NCBI GenBank assembly: GCA_030447385.1 | Contig: JAUJOY010000002.1 | Coordinates: 173,733-237,732, forward strand | Length of the DNA: 64,000 bases | Origin: Mycobacteriales bacterium | GTDB lineage: Bacteria; Actinomycetota; Actinomycetes; Mycobacteriales; SCTD01 | Direction of reading: 5' to 3' | Part shown: piece after piece, positions 25,250-33,470 of the stretch | How the letters are laid out: the number at the start of each line of letters is the position of its first letter | How positions within the stretch are numbered: the stretch's first letter is position 1 | Position numbers and translations under genes: made by a program | Notes under the pieces: generated by a model | Told to the model about the DNA's origin: nothing | Database searches by the model: none | Seen by the model: the letters and a program-made list of their open reading frames with translations, nothing else

Positions 25250-25752
25250 CCCGCGTGCTGCTCGTCGGCCTCATGGCCTCCGGCAAGTCCACCCTCGGGC
25301 AGGCCCTGGCGGCCGCGACCGGCTGGCCGCTGCTGGACAACGACGCGCTGCTCGAGCGCAGCACCGGCAGAACGGCCGTCCAGCTGCTGGCCGAGGAGGG
25401 GATCGACCGGCTCCGGGCTGCCGAGTCGGACGTGCTGACCCTGACCCTGTCGATGCCGGCCCCGCTCGTCGCGCCGGTGCCGGCGGGGGTCGTGCTGGTC
25501 CCGCGCGACCGGGCCCGCCTTGCGGCCGGCGGCCACGTGGTGTGGCTGCGCACCCCGACCTCCATGCTCGTCCGCCGCGTCTCGAAGAAGGACCACCGGC
25601 CGTTCCTGGACGGTGATGCCGGCGCGGCGCTGCGGGCGATGGCGGCCGAGCGCGAGCCGTTCTACGCCGAGGTCGCCCACCAGGTGCTGGACATGCAGAA
25701 GCTCACCACGGCTCAGGCGGTACGGGAGGTGATGTCGGCGCTGTCGGGCTGA
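25246..25752 (+). CDS. shikimate kinase-like P-loop kinase
   Basis: A 168-residue nucleotide-binding protein resembling shikimate kinases. Walker A is GLMASGKST (8-16), followed by [33 protein letters not shown], which mirrors the shikimate-kinase D/E-x-G and R regions, a lid-like [14 protein letters not shown] and a C-terminal helix. No other aroA-E gene is near, so the substrate is uncertain and AAA-family kinase is the safer label. GTG 25246 overlaps the gcvT stop by 4 nt. Its last 50 nt overlap, on the opposite strand, the 3' end of the CobT-like gene. Confidence 0.8.
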   Translation: MTRVLLVGLMASGKSTLGQALAAATGWPLLDNDALLERSTGRTAVQLLAEEGIDRLRAAESDVLTLTLSMPAPLVAPVPAGVVLVPRDRARLAAGGHVVWLRTPTSMLVRRVSKKDHRPFLDGDAGAALRAMAAEREPFYAEVAHQVLDMQKLTTAQAVREVMSALSG

Positions 25753-26482
25753 CCTCGACCAGGTCCACCGCCTGCACCAGGACCGACAGCGCGAGCTCGG
25801 CCCCCGCAGCCTCGGCGAGTGCCAGGTCGAGCAGCGGCGCGAGCCCGAGCTCGGCCAGCGCCCGGCGGGCCGCCGGGTTGGGCGGCGCCGAACCGGCCAG
25901 CCACCACGCGGCCGCTCCCGGCGCGTAGCGCTGCGCGACCAGAGCGGCACCGCAGACGAGCGCTGAGCCGTCGAGCACGACGGGCGTACGCCGCACCGCC
26001 GACTGCGCCAGGAGCCCGGTCAGGCGGGACAGCGCCGGGCTGGCCACAGCCCGCAGCAGCCCGGCCGGGTCCCCCACGTGGGGTCGGGCGGCGCGCAGCC
26101 CGTCGCGCACCCCGAGCGTGGTGGCGGCCCAGCCGTCGGCCGCCGCGGTGCCCATGGCCTGGACCGGTTCGAGGTCCAGCAGGGCGGCGATCACGACGAT
26201 GCCTGCCACCGGGTCGGCCTGGGAGCCGAGGACGACGAGATCGCCTGCACCGTCGGCGATCTCGTCGGCCAGTCGCAGGCCCTCGTCGAATGCCGCCGTG
26301 GCCGGTCCGCTCTCGTCCACGACCACCCGGCGAACCGACGCCGGCGCCCTTGGCGGCCATGCGCCCTGCACCTGGGCGAGCCACTGCAGCGCCGGGCCGA
26401 GCCGGCCCAGGCGCCGGAGCGAGGGAGCCGCCGGGGGGACAGCGCCCTCCGCCGGCGGCACCGGCACCACGAACTCGCTCAA
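25703..26482 (-). CDS. CobT-like protein, internally shortened
   Basis: A 259-residue relative of nicotinate-nucleotide:dimethylbenzimidazole phosphoribosyltransferase. Recognisable parts are the N-terminal LGRLGPALQWLAQVQG, GLRLADEIADGAGDLVVLG, TPVVLDGSALVCGAALVAQRYAPGA, and LGLAPLLDLALAEAAGAELAL, where the Glu in AEAAGA aligns with the catalytic Glu of the GEGTGA motif. The DHGV-containing segment and neighbouring strands (on the order of 80-100 residues) between the first two blocks are missing, against about 350 residues for the family. It may be a divergent or inactive paralogue. The start (TTG 26482, or GTG 26470) is uncertain. From memory the neighbourhood matches Rv2207 cobT. Confidence 0.6.
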   Translation of the reverse strand: MSEFVVPVPPAEGAVPPAAPSLRRLGRLGPALQWLAQVQGAWPPRAPASVRRVVVDESGPATAAFDEGLRLADEIADGAGDLVVLGSQADPVAGIVVIAALLDLEPVQAMGTAAADGWAATTLGVRDGLRAARPHVGDPAGLLRAVASPALSRLTGLLAQSAVRRTPVVLDGSALVCGAALVAQRYAPGAAAWWLAGSAPPNPAARRALAELGLAPLLDLALAEAAGAELALSVLVQAVDLVEVSPTAPTSPPVPPEPW

Positions 26483-26547
26483 CGACGACCGAGCCGGATC
26501 ACGATCACGACGAGCTCGCTCAACGACGGCCGGTCCGGATCAAGATC
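26470..26547. repeat. imperfect 37-bp tandem duplication, 41-bp period
   Basis: 26470-26506 and 26511-26547 match at 32 of 37 positions, including CTCGCTCAACGACG in both. The first copy contains the TTG start region of the CobT-like gene. The second lies in its 5' leader and repeats that start out of frame, so it looks like a duplicated translation-start region. Confidence 0.8.
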
Positions 26548-26549
26548 TT

Positions 26550-26587
26550 CGGAACATCCCCAGCACCCTGATGCTGGGGATGTTCCG
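26550..26587. promoter_or_regulatory. perfect 16-bp stem hairpin upstream of CobT-like gene
   Basis: 26550-26565 and 26572-26587 are exact reverse complements around a 6-nt loop, and three further pairs form outside one mismatch. It lies between divergently transcribed genes, 67 nt upstream of the CobT-like gene and about 170 nt upstream of the small gene at 26758, so it is not at the 3' end of either. It could be an operator, a leader attenuator or a mobile hairpin element. The stem is unusually long and loop-tight for this genome. Confidence 0.75.
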
Positions 26588-26757
26588 CAGAGCGAGCCGC
26601 CCGCGGCCGCCAGGCGGACGGCAGCGGGCCGTCAACGGACCGGCCGAAGCGGCAGGACGGCGGCGACGGGCGGCGGCGTCGCGGAAGCGGCCGGGTGCGC
26701 ATGGAGTCCAGCCAACCGCATCTGAGAACCTGTGCCCTCGCGACCGAGGAGGCCCGC

Positions 26758-26973
26758 ATGGCATGGACGTGGCGCTACGAGGACCCCTCCGGCGCCGAGG
26801 TGGTGCCGCTGGAGCCGGTGCCCGCGCAGGAGCCCTTCCCCAGCCAGGCCGACGCCGAGAGCTGGGTGGGGGAGTACTGGCGCGACCTGCTCGCGGCGGG
26901 GGTGGCGCAGGTGACGCTGCTCGAGGGGGACCGGGTCGTCTACGGGCCGATGGGGCTGAGTTCCCCGGCCTGA
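26758..26973 (+). CDS. conserved small actinobacterial protein (71 aa)
   Basis: A 71-residue soluble, acidic protein of unknown function: MAWTWRYEDPSGAEV, then FPSQADAESWVGEYWRDLLAAGV and VTLLEGDRVVYGPMGL. The pattern FPSQADAESW...WRDLLAAGV...VTLLE is one I recall from many actinobacterial hypothetical proteins. AGGAGG lies about 7 nt before the ATG at 26758, which decides the start against a longer reading from 26695. Confidence 0.78.
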   Translation: MAWTWRYEDPSGAEVVPLEPVPAQEPFPSQADAESWVGEYWRDLLAAGVAQVTLLEGDRVVYGPMGLSSPA

Positions 26974-27047
26974 GACGCGCCGCCGGCCCCGGTGCCGGCG
27001 GGCCCACGTGAGCCGGCGCGGACCTGGCCGGCTCGCATCAGCCGACG

Positions 27048-28046
27048 TCAGGGGCGGCGTTCCGGGCTGGTCGTCAGGCCCGGGTCGCTCTCGACGACCC
27101 CGTCGAGGACATCGTCGATCGAGCTGAGCAGGTCGGCGTCCAGCTTCGTGCCGGCCGCGGCCGCGTTGTCCCGCACCTGCTCGGGACGACTCGCGCCCAC
27201 GATGGCCGAGGAGACGTTGGGGTTCGACAGCACCCAGGCGATCGCCATCTGCGCGAGGCTCAGGCCCGCCTCGTCGGCGAGCGGCCGCAGCTGCTGGACC
27301 TTCTCGAGCACCTCGTCGCGCATCAGCCTCGCGATGAACTTCGAGCCGGTCGGGTCCGTGGCCCGGGTGCCCTGCGGCGGGGGCGCGCCCGGCAGGTACT
27401 TCCCGGTGAGGACCCCCTGCGCTATGGGTGACCACACGATCTGGCCGATGCCCTCCTTCACGCACAGCGGCACGACCTCGGCCTCGATGACCCGCCAGAG
27501 CATGGAGTACTGCGGCTGCGAGGACACGATCCGGTCCAGGCCCATCGAGTCGGCGATCTCCAGCGCCCGTGCGATCTCGGCCGCCTTCCACTCCGAGACG
27601 CCGATGTAGTGCACCTTGCCGGCGCGCACGAGGTCGTCGAAGGCGCGCAGCGTCTCCTCGAGCGGCGTCTCGTAGTCGAACCGGTGCGCCTGGTAGAGGT
27701 CGACGTAGTCGGTCTGCAGCCGTCGGAGCGACGCGTGGCAGGACTCGAGGATGTGCTTGCGGGACAGGCCCCGGTCGTTCTGCCCGGGCCCGGTCGGCCA
27801 GTAGACCTTGGTGAACAGCTCGTAGGACTCCCGACGGGTGCCGCGCAGCGCCTCACCGAGCACCGACTCGGCCTTCGTGCCCGCGTAGACGTCGGCGGTG
27901 TCGAAGGTCGTGATGCCGCAGTCCAGCGCAGCGCGTACGCACGCCGTCGCCTGCTCGGCCTCGACCTGCGAGCCGTGCGTCAGCCAGTTGCCGTAGCTGA
28001 TCTCGGAGACCTTCATGCCGCTGCGCCCGAGGCGCCGGAAGTCCAT
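27048..28046 (-). CDS. aldo/keto reductase
   Basis: A 332-residue NADPH-dependent oxidoreductase of the AKR superfamily (TIM barrel), close to the Kv-beta/YghZ-type group. The catalytic tetrad is visible: Asp49 and Tyr54 in FDTADVY, Lys80 in LFTKVYW and His121 in YQAHRFD. The C-terminal cofactor block is IVGASRPEQVRDN. The physiological substrate is unknown; relatives reduce methylglyoxal and other aldehydes. TACGGT at 28054-28059 is 7 nt before the ATG, predicting a leaderless mRNA. Confidence 0.92.
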   Translation of the reverse strand: MDFRRLGRSGMKVSEISYGNWLTHGSQVEAEQATACVRAALDCGITTFDTADVYAGTKAESVLGEALRGTRRESYELFTKVYWPTGPGQNDRGLSRKHILESCHASLRRLQTDYVDLYQAHRFDYETPLEETLRAFDDLVRAGKVHYIGVSEWKAAEIARALEIADSMGLDRIVSSQPQYSMLWRVIEAEVVPLCVKEGIGQIVWSPIAQGVLTGKYLPGAPPPQGTRATDPTGSKFIARLMRDEVLEKVQQLRPLADEAGLSLAQMAIAWVLSNPNVSSAIVGASRPEQVRDNAAAAGTKLDADLLSSIDDVLDGVVESDPGLTTSPERRP

Positions 28047-28065
28047 GCTGCTGACCGTACGTTCC

Positions 28066-28617
28066 TCAGTGCGGGCGGGGTCCGCCGGGGGAGACCTGCG
28101 GCGGCGGGAGGCGGAACCTGCGGATGACGGTCGAGCGCAGGAGCCCGTACGCCGCGTGGTTGCGCAGCTTGGTCTCGCCGGGGAACTCGGCCCGGACCCG
28201 CTTGCGGATCGAGCGGATGATCAGGGCGATGTCGGCGAACATCGCCAGCACGCCGGCGAGCCAGATCGTCAGTGCCAGGTCGAGGATGCGGCGGTTGCCC
28301 GAGAGCTGGGCGACCACGAGCAGCAGGGCGAGCGGCAGCAGCAGCACCCCGATGTTGCGCCGGCTGTCGACGGTGTCGCGGACCAGAGCCCGGACAGGGC
28401 CGGCGTCACGCGGGGCGAAGTAGCGCTCGTCCCCGCGCGCCGCGCCGTCCTTGCTCCGCGTGCGTGCGGACCTCGCCTGCTCACGGGCGCGCCGGGCCGC
28501 CTCCTTGCGGGTCTGCGGGGGTGGCGCCACCGGACCGGTGCGCCGCTTCTGCGCCTCGCTGCGCTTCGGGGTAGGGCGGCCCTTGCCGACTGCGTCCTTG
28601 CCCGCGGGGGTGCTCAC
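28066..28617 (-). CDS. DUF3043 membrane protein
   Basis: A 183-residue actinobacterial protein of unknown function. The N-terminal half is highly basic (GKGRPTPKRSEAQKRRTG, TRKEAARRAREQARSARTRSK), followed by the conserved YFAPRDAGPVRALVRDTVDSRRN. Two transmembrane helices follow (about residues 90-106 and 116-134), and a C-terminal KRVRAEFPGETKLRNHAAYG block. These are typical of DUF3043. The GTG at 28617 is preferred; TAGGCT (28625-28630) lies 7 nt upstream. Confidence 0.85.
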   Translation of the reverse strand: MSTPAGKDAVGKGRPTPKRSEAQKRRTGPVAPPPQTRKEAARRAREQARSARTRSKDGAARGDERYFAPRDAGPVRALVRDTVDSRRNIGVLLLPLALLLVVAQLSGNRRILDLALTIWLAGVLAMFADIALIIRSIRKRVRAEFPGETKLRNHAAYGLLRSTVIRRFRLPPPQVSPGGPRPH

Positions 28618-28655
28618 CGGCTCCAGCCTAATGAGCAGGCCGCCGCCGAGTCGGA

Positions 28656-29846
28656 TCAGCGAGCCGGCAGGGCCAGCATCTGGTCGAGCGCGGCCCTCGC
28701 GTAGCCGGCGGTCCCGGGTTCGACGGTGATCCGGTTCGGGACCCGGCCGGCAACCAGCGACTCCAGCGTCCACACCAGGTGCGGCAGGTCAATCCGGTTC
28801 ATGGTCGAGCAGAAGCAGACCGTCTTGTCGAGGAAGACCACCGTCTTGTCGGGGTGAGCACCCGCCAGACGGCGGACGAGGTTGAGCTCTGTCCCGATCG
28901 CCCAGGAGCTGCCGGCTGGGGCCGCATCCAGGGTCCGGATGATGAAGTCGGTCGATCCGACCAGGTCCGCGGCCTGGACGACCTCGTGCCGGCACTCCGG
29001 GTGCGCGAGGACCTGCACCCCCGGCACCCGCTCGCGCACCTCGCGGACCGACTCCAGCGTGAAGCGGCCGTGCACCGAGCAGTGCCCCTTCCACAGGATC
29101 ACCGTGGCGCGCTGCAGCTGCTCCACCGTCAGCCCGCCGCCGGACTTGTGCGGGTCGTAGACGACGCAGTCCTCCAGCGTCAGGCCGAGCTCGCGTACCG
29201 CGGTGTTGCGCCCGAGGTGCTGGTCGGGCAGGAACAGCACCTTCGAGCCCTGCTCCAGGGCCCAGCGCAGCGCGGCCGCGGCGTTGGAAGACGTGCAGAT
29301 GGTGCCGCCGCGGCGACCGGTGAAGCCCTTGATGGCGGCGCTGGAGTTCATGTAGGTGACCGGCACGGTCTGCCCGGCCACGCCGGCCGCGACGAGGTCC
29401 TCCCAGCAGCGCTCGACCTGCTCGAAGCTGGCCATGTCGGCCATCGAGCAGCCTGCGGCGAGGTCGGGCAGGAGCACGGCCTGGTGCGCGGACGTGAGGA
29501 TGTCTGCGGACTCGGCCATGAAGTGCACGCCGCAGAAGACGAGGAACTCCGCCTCTGGGCGCGCCGCGGCCTGCTGCGCCAGCCGGAAGCTGTCCCCGGT
29601 CACGTCGGCGAACGCGATGACCTCGTCGCGCTGGTAGTGGTGACCGAGGACGAACACCCGGTCGCCCAGCGCCGCCTTCGCTGCCCGGGCCCGCTCGACC
29701 AGCGAGGGGTCCGCGGCTGCCGGCAGCTCGCCGGGGCAGTCCACGCCGCGTTCGGAGCCCAGGTCCCGCTGACGGCCGAGGAGTAGCAGCGCCAGAGGTG
29801 AGGGCTCGACGCCGGGCATCAGGTCGGGTGCGGAAAGCGTGGTCAC
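28656..29846 (-). CDS. nadA: quinolinate synthase A
   Basis: Condenses iminoaspartate with dihydroxyacetone phosphate to quinolinate in de novo NAD synthesis, using a [4Fe-4S] cluster. The 396-residue product has LGHHYQRDEVIAFAD, SLxxA-type substrate blocks, and cluster-ligand candidates Cys133 (AAGCSMADM), the Cys in HPECRHEV, and the Cys pair in VCFCSTMNRID. The start is GTG 29846 with GAGGGGAC upstream. Partner genes nadB and nadC are not in the window. Confidence 0.95.
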   Translation of the reverse strand: MTTLSAPDLMPGVEPSPLALLLLGRQRDLGSERGVDCPGELPAAADPSLVERARAAKAALGDRVFVLGHHYQRDEVIAFADVTGDSFRLAQQAAARPEAEFLVFCGVHFMAESADILTSAHQAVLLPDLAAGCSMADMASFEQVERCWEDLVAAGVAGQTVPVTYMNSSAAIKGFTGRRGGTICTSSNAAAALRWALEQGSKVLFLPDQHLGRNTAVRELGLTLEDCVVYDPHKSGGGLTVEQLQRATVILWKGHCSVHGRFTLESVREVRERVPGVQVLAHPECRHEVVQAADLVGSTDFIIRTLDAAPAGSSWAIGTELNLVRRLAGAHPDKTVVFLDKTVCFCSTMNRIDLPHLVWTLESLVAGRVPNRITVEPGTAGYARAALDQMLALPAR

Positions 29847-29939
29847 GAGAGTCCCCTCGTCCGGCGACCAGGATAGCGTCGCACAGACGATAACACGCTC
29901 GACCGGGGACTCCTTCCCCCAGATCTCTCCCGGATCCGC

Positions 29940-29969
29940 GAGGCCCGCACCCTGCAGGTGCGGGGCCTC
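29940..29969 (-). terminator. terminator hairpin downstream of phoX
   Basis: GAGGCCCGCACC (29940-29951) pairs with GGTGCGGGGCCTC (29957-29969), with one bulged G and a 5-nt loop. It lies 33 nt beyond the stop of the minus-strand phosphatase gene and upstream of the nadA promoter region. Confidence 0.65.
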
Positions 29970-30002
29970 ACCGCCCGGTCAGGTCATCGCGGGCAGCGGC
30001 GC

Positions 30003-31529
30003 TCAGAGGGCGCCGCGCTCCCAGGGCCCGGTGATGGCCATGGTCCCTCCGGAGCCTGCGACGTCCTCACCGAAGTTGTTGACGAACAGGAACCGCCCGT
30101 CGGCGCTCCAGCAGGCGCCGGCGAGCTCGGCGTCGCTGAAGATGTTCTCGGCGAAGGGGAAGGCGACCGCGTTCATCGTGAGACCGATGAGCCGGTTCTT
30201 GTCCTCACCGAAGAAGCGGCTCTCGTCGTTCTGGCCCAGGTTGGCGCTGGAGGAGTCGTCCTCGCAGATCAGGATGCCGCCCCGTGGGGTCACCACGATG
30301 TTGTCCGGGCTGTCGAGCACGTCGCCGTCAGGGGACTCGAACAGCAGGATCAGCTGGCCGCCGGAGCGGCCGCGGGGGCGGTACTCCCAGATCTGCCCGT
30401 AGCCCTCCTCGAAGCCGTCGGAGTTGACGTCGCCGTTCTTGACATCGCCGCCACTGGTGGAGGCGAAGAAGATGCTGCCACCCCCTTCCCAGATGCCCTC
30501 GAGCCGGTTGAACTTCGCGCCCCCCTTGGCGAAGCCCTCGTGGAAGACCTCGTTGCGGCCCTGCGGGTCCGGGCGCTCGATGGTGACCCAGGTGACCGGA
30601 AGGGGCTTGCCCTGGCGCTGGCCTTCCCGCAGGTCCGGCGACCGGGTGCCCTTGAGGGCGAGCATCTGCAGCACGCCGCCCCTCGCGAGGTCGGCCGGGT
30701 CGACGGGCAGGAAGCGGTAGAAGCCGCTGCCTACTCCCGATCCGGCGTCCTCGGTCTGGTAGACGATCCCGGTGCGGCGGTCCTGCGCGGCCGCCTCGTG
30801 CGCGAAGCGGCCCATCGCCTTGAGCGGCTGCGGCGTGGCGGCCCGACCGCGTTCGGTCCTCACGGGGACGACGAAGTTGTAGCCGTGGCGCTGAGCCGTC
30901 TTCGGTGTCGAGCCGGTCGACTCCGGCCCCTGCACGATCTCCTCGCTGGTGATCCACCCGCCGGGGAGGACGCCACCGGCGCAGTTGACCACCGAGCCTC
31001 GCATGCTGACGTAGTCCTGCAGCTTGCCGCCGCTCGCTGAGCCGAACCGCCCCGGGTCGAAGTCGATGGTGGTCGTGCCACCACGCGCGCTGGGGTCGTA
31101 GGACCCGGTGCCGTCGATGGTGAAGACGCCCTGATCGGGCTGCGCGGCCCGGTTGAACCGGATCTCGTGGTTGCAGATCAAGCGGGTGCGGCCGCCGGAC
31201 ATGGCGAACGACCCCATCCCGTCGTGCGCGCGGGGGGTGAGGGCGCCATCACTCATCGGGGCACCGGTCTTGGTGAGGATGGTGTAGGAGAACCCGGCTG
31301 GCAGCGCCAGCCAGCGGTCGCCGGTGTTCCTGGCGGCCATGGGCTCCAACGGCCCGTAGTCGGTTCCCGCTCCCGGCCGGCCCTTGCTCGCCGGGGCCGC
31401 CTCGGCCATGCGCGCGGTCAGGGCCTGCAGGCCGCCGCTGCCGAGCAAGGTGACGCCGGCCGTGACGCCGGTCGCGCGGAGGAAGGAGCGGCGGTTCAGG
31501 CCGTTCGGCTCGAGCTCGGACGTGGTCAT
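30003..31529 (-). CDS. phoX: PhoX-family (DUF839) alkaline phosphatase, Tat-exported
   Basis: A 508-residue exported phosphatase relative. A twin-arginine signal, NRRSFLRATGVTAGVTLL, opens the protein, so it should be exported folded, as known for PhoX. The body has DUF839 blocks: LALPAGFSYTILTKTG, HDGMGSF, LICNHEIRFN, NCAGGVLPGGWITSEE, GRFAHEAAAQDRRTGIVYQTED and SPDNIVVTPRGGILICEDD. PhoX enzymes bind Ca2+ and Fe3+ and release phosphate from organic esters. The ATG at 31529 has AGGAG 5 nt upstream. No PHO box was recognised upstream. DUF839 proteins of unknown substrate exist, so activity is inferred. Confidence 0.85.
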   Translation of the reverse strand: MTTSELEPNGLNRRSFLRATGVTAGVTLLGSGGLQALTARMAEAAPASKGRPGAGTDYGPLEPMAARNTGDRWLALPAGFSYTILTKTGAPMSDGALTPRAHDGMGSFAMSGGRTRLICNHEIRFNRAAQPDQGVFTIDGTGSYDPSARGGTTTIDFDPGRFGSASGGKLQDYVSMRGSVVNCAGGVLPGGWITSEEIVQGPESTGSTPKTAQRHGYNFVVPVRTERGRAATPQPLKAMGRFAHEAAAQDRRTGIVYQTEDAGSGVGSGFYRFLPVDPADLARGGVLQMLALKGTRSPDLREGQRQGKPLPVTWVTIERPDPQGRNEVFHEGFAKGGAKFNRLEGIWEGGGSIFFASTSGGDVKNGDVNSDGFEEGYGQIWEYRPRGRSGGQLILLFESPDGDVLDSPDNIVVTPRGGILICEDDSSSANLGQNDESRFFGEDKNRLIGLTMNAVAFPFAENIFSDAELAGACWSADGRFLFVNNFGEDVAGSGGTMAITGPWERGAL

Positions 31530-31662
31530 GCTTCTCCTGGTGCGTGGGGATCTGGGGACGTCCGCACGCTGGCTGCTGCAGCCCGCGACTGGGCCACGCC
31601 CAGGTGAACGGCGGGCGAAGACGGCGCAAATGGTGCGCTCGGGCCCGTGCCAGGCTGCCCCG

Positions 31663-32793
31663 GTGCGCGTGCTGCTCGCCCCGGACGGCTTCGGCGGCAC
31701 GCTGAGCCCCGCGCAGGCCGCGGCGGCGATGGCCACGGGATGGCGCGCCGCTGCCCCGCGTGACGAGCTCGACCTGGCGCCGCTCTCGGACGGGGGGCCC
31801 GGCTTCGTCGACGTCCTCGCGGCCGCGCTCCCCGATGCCGAACGCCGGGAGGTGCTGGTGCAGGACCCGCTGGCCCGCCCTGTGCCGGCCACGTTCCTGC
31901 TCCACCCCGCGGCCGGCGGGAGCACCGCCTACCTCGAGAGCGCGTCCGCGTGCGGCCTGCACCTGCTCCGGGAGGACGAGCGGAACCCCAGGACCACCAC
32001 GACGTACGGGGTGGGGCAGCTGATCGCCGCGGCGCTCGACGCCCGAGCCACGCGGGTCGTGGTCGGCCTCGGCGGCAGTGCCACCAACGACGGCGGCGCC
32101 GGGATGCTGGCCGCCCTCGGCGTGTCCGGCGACGACGGGGCAGGGGAGCGGCTCGCACCTGGCGGCGCCGCCCTGGCGGGCCTGGGCCGGCTCGACGGGC
32201 GGCCGGATCCGCGGCTGACGGGCGTGGACCTGGTCGCGGCGACCGACGTCGACAGCCCGCTGCTCGGTCGGACCGGGGCGTCCGCGGTGTTCGGCCCGCA
32301 GAAGGGCGCCGGCTGGGAGGACGTGGCCGTGCTGGACGCCGCCCTGGCCCGGTGGGCGGACGTCCTGGAGCCCTTCCTGGGTCTCGTCGTCCGCGACGAG
32401 CCGGGGGCGGGTGCGGCCGGGGGCCTCGGAGCGGCGCTGCTCGCGGTGGGAGCCCGGCGCACCTCCGGGCTGCACCTGGTCCAGCAGCTCGTCGGGCTGC
32501 CGGAGCGGGTCGCCGCCGCCGACCTCGTGGTGACCGGCGAGGGCACGCTCGACGGGACCAGCCTGTCCGGCAAGGTGGTCGCGGGGGTCGCCGCGCTGGC
32601 CGCGGAGCACGTCCTGCCCTGCCTGGTGCTCGCCGGCGAGGTGCGGGTCGGGCGGCGGGAGCTGGCGGCCGCCGGGATCGCTGCCGCGTACTCGCTCGTG
32701 GAGCGGGCGGGCAGGGAAGCGGCTCTCGCCCTGCCGGCGCAGGAGCTCGCGGCCCTGGCCGCGCGGGTGGCGCGGCAGTGGTCGGCCCGCTGA
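31663..32793 (+). CDS. glycerate kinase (GarK/GlxK type)
   Basis: Phosphorylates D-glycerate, linking glyoxylate and serine metabolism to glycolysis. The 376-residue protein has the family N terminus VRVLLAPDGFGGTLSPAQAA, PLSDGGPGFVD, the core VGLGGSATNDGGAGMLAALG, TDVDSPLLG, GPQKGA and a C-terminal VVTGEGTLDGTSLSGKV. GTG 31663 is chosen because the conserved sequence starts there; ATG 31630 is an in-frame alternative. From memory, a glycerate kinase also precedes the IscA-type gene in mycobacteria (Rv2205c). Confidence 0.92.
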   Translation: MRVLLAPDGFGGTLSPAQAAAAMATGWRAAAPRDELDLAPLSDGGPGFVDVLAAALPDAERREVLVQDPLARPVPATFLLHPAAGGSTAYLESASACGLHLLREDERNPRTTTTYGVGQLIAAALDARATRVVVGLGGSATNDGGAGMLAALGVSGDDGAGERLAPGGAALAGLGRLDGRPDPRLTGVDLVAATDVDSPLLGRTGASAVFGPQKGAGWEDVAVLDAALARWADVLEPFLGLVVRDEPGAGAAGGLGAALLAVGARRTSGLHLVQQLVGLPERVAAADLVVTGEGTLDGTSLSGKVVAGVAALAAEHVLPCLVLAGEVRVGRRELAAAGIAAAYSLVERAGREAALALPAQELAALAARVARQWSAR

Positions 32794-32879
32794 CCGCGGG
32801 GGGCGTGCGAGGATGGAAGAGTTCGCCGCGCCACGGCGTTGCCCGGACGACACCAGCAGAGCACTCTCCCGGAGGCACC

Positions 32880-33263
32880 ATGACCGCGCCCCAGACCACC
32901 TCTCCCGAGACCGACACCGCCGCGGCATCCCCCGTGGGCGTCGTCCTCAGCGACCCCGCGGCCGAGAAGGTCAAGGCGCTGCTCGCCCAGGAGGGTCGTG
33001 ACGACCTGGCCCTCCGCGTCGCGGTCCAGCCCGGTGGCTGCTCCGGACTGCGCTACCAGCTGTTCTTCGACGAGCGCTCGCTCGACGGCGACGCGGTCCA
33101 GTCCTACGCCGACGGCGCGGTGCGCGTGGTCGTCGACCGCATGAGCGTCCCCTACCTCGCCGGCGCGAAGATCGACTTCGTCGACACCATCGAGAAGCAG
33201 GGCTTCACCATCGACAACCCCAACGCCGGCGGCTCCTGCGCCTGCGGGGAGTCCTTCCACTAG
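32880..33263 (+). CDS. erpA: A-type iron-sulfur cluster carrier (ErpA/HesB family)
   Basis: A 127-residue scaffold/carrier that inserts Fe-S clusters into apo-proteins. The three conserved cysteines are Cys54 (GGCSGLRY), Cys120 and Cys122 (GGSCACGESF), the usual C-X(about 65)-C-X-C pattern. The start is ATG 32880 with GGAGG upstream. Possible clients in this window include NadA, LipA and the Rieske protein. A large palindrome at 33295-33324 terminates the unit. Confidence 0.93.
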   Translation: MTAPQTTSPETDTAAASPVGVVLSDPAAEKVKALLAQEGRDDLALRVAVQPGGCSGLRYQLFFDERSLDGDAVQSYADGAVRVVVDRMSVPYLAGAKIDFVDTIEKQGFTIDNPNAGGSCACGESFH

Positions 33264-33294
33264 GCATCTTCCGGGGCTGCAAGCCCAGCGCCCT

Positions 33295-33324
33295 CCGGCG
33301 CCGCCTCCTAGGAGGCGGCGCCGG
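33295..33324 (+). terminator. strong palindromic terminator after erpA
   Basis: A perfect 30-bp GC-rich palindrome centred on CTAG begins 31 nt after the erpA stop codon. It can fold into a 13-bp stem with a 4-nt loop. No U tract follows. It separates erpA from the patatin gene. Confidence 0.7.
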
Positions 33325-33470
33325 TGGCATGTCCGGCTCCGCCCGCCTGCCGCCGCGCGGCCCCCGGTGACCCGGATTCATCCATTCGGGTGACACGCCG
33401 GCACCTCAGGTGCACCATGAGCGATCTTCGCCCGCTGGTTGTGGGCGGTTCACGTCGTGGAGGGGGCGAC

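Noticed and set aside
26470..26547. The 41-bp-period duplication as an attachment site of an integrated element
   Set aside because: No integrase, tRNA or element lies between or beside the copies; they are simple adjacent repeats.
29870..29896. An imperfect dyad (ATAGCGTCG...GACGATAAC) upstream of nadA as an NAD repressor site
   Set aside because: The arms match poorly and do not fit a known NrtR or NadR site that I can recall with confidence.
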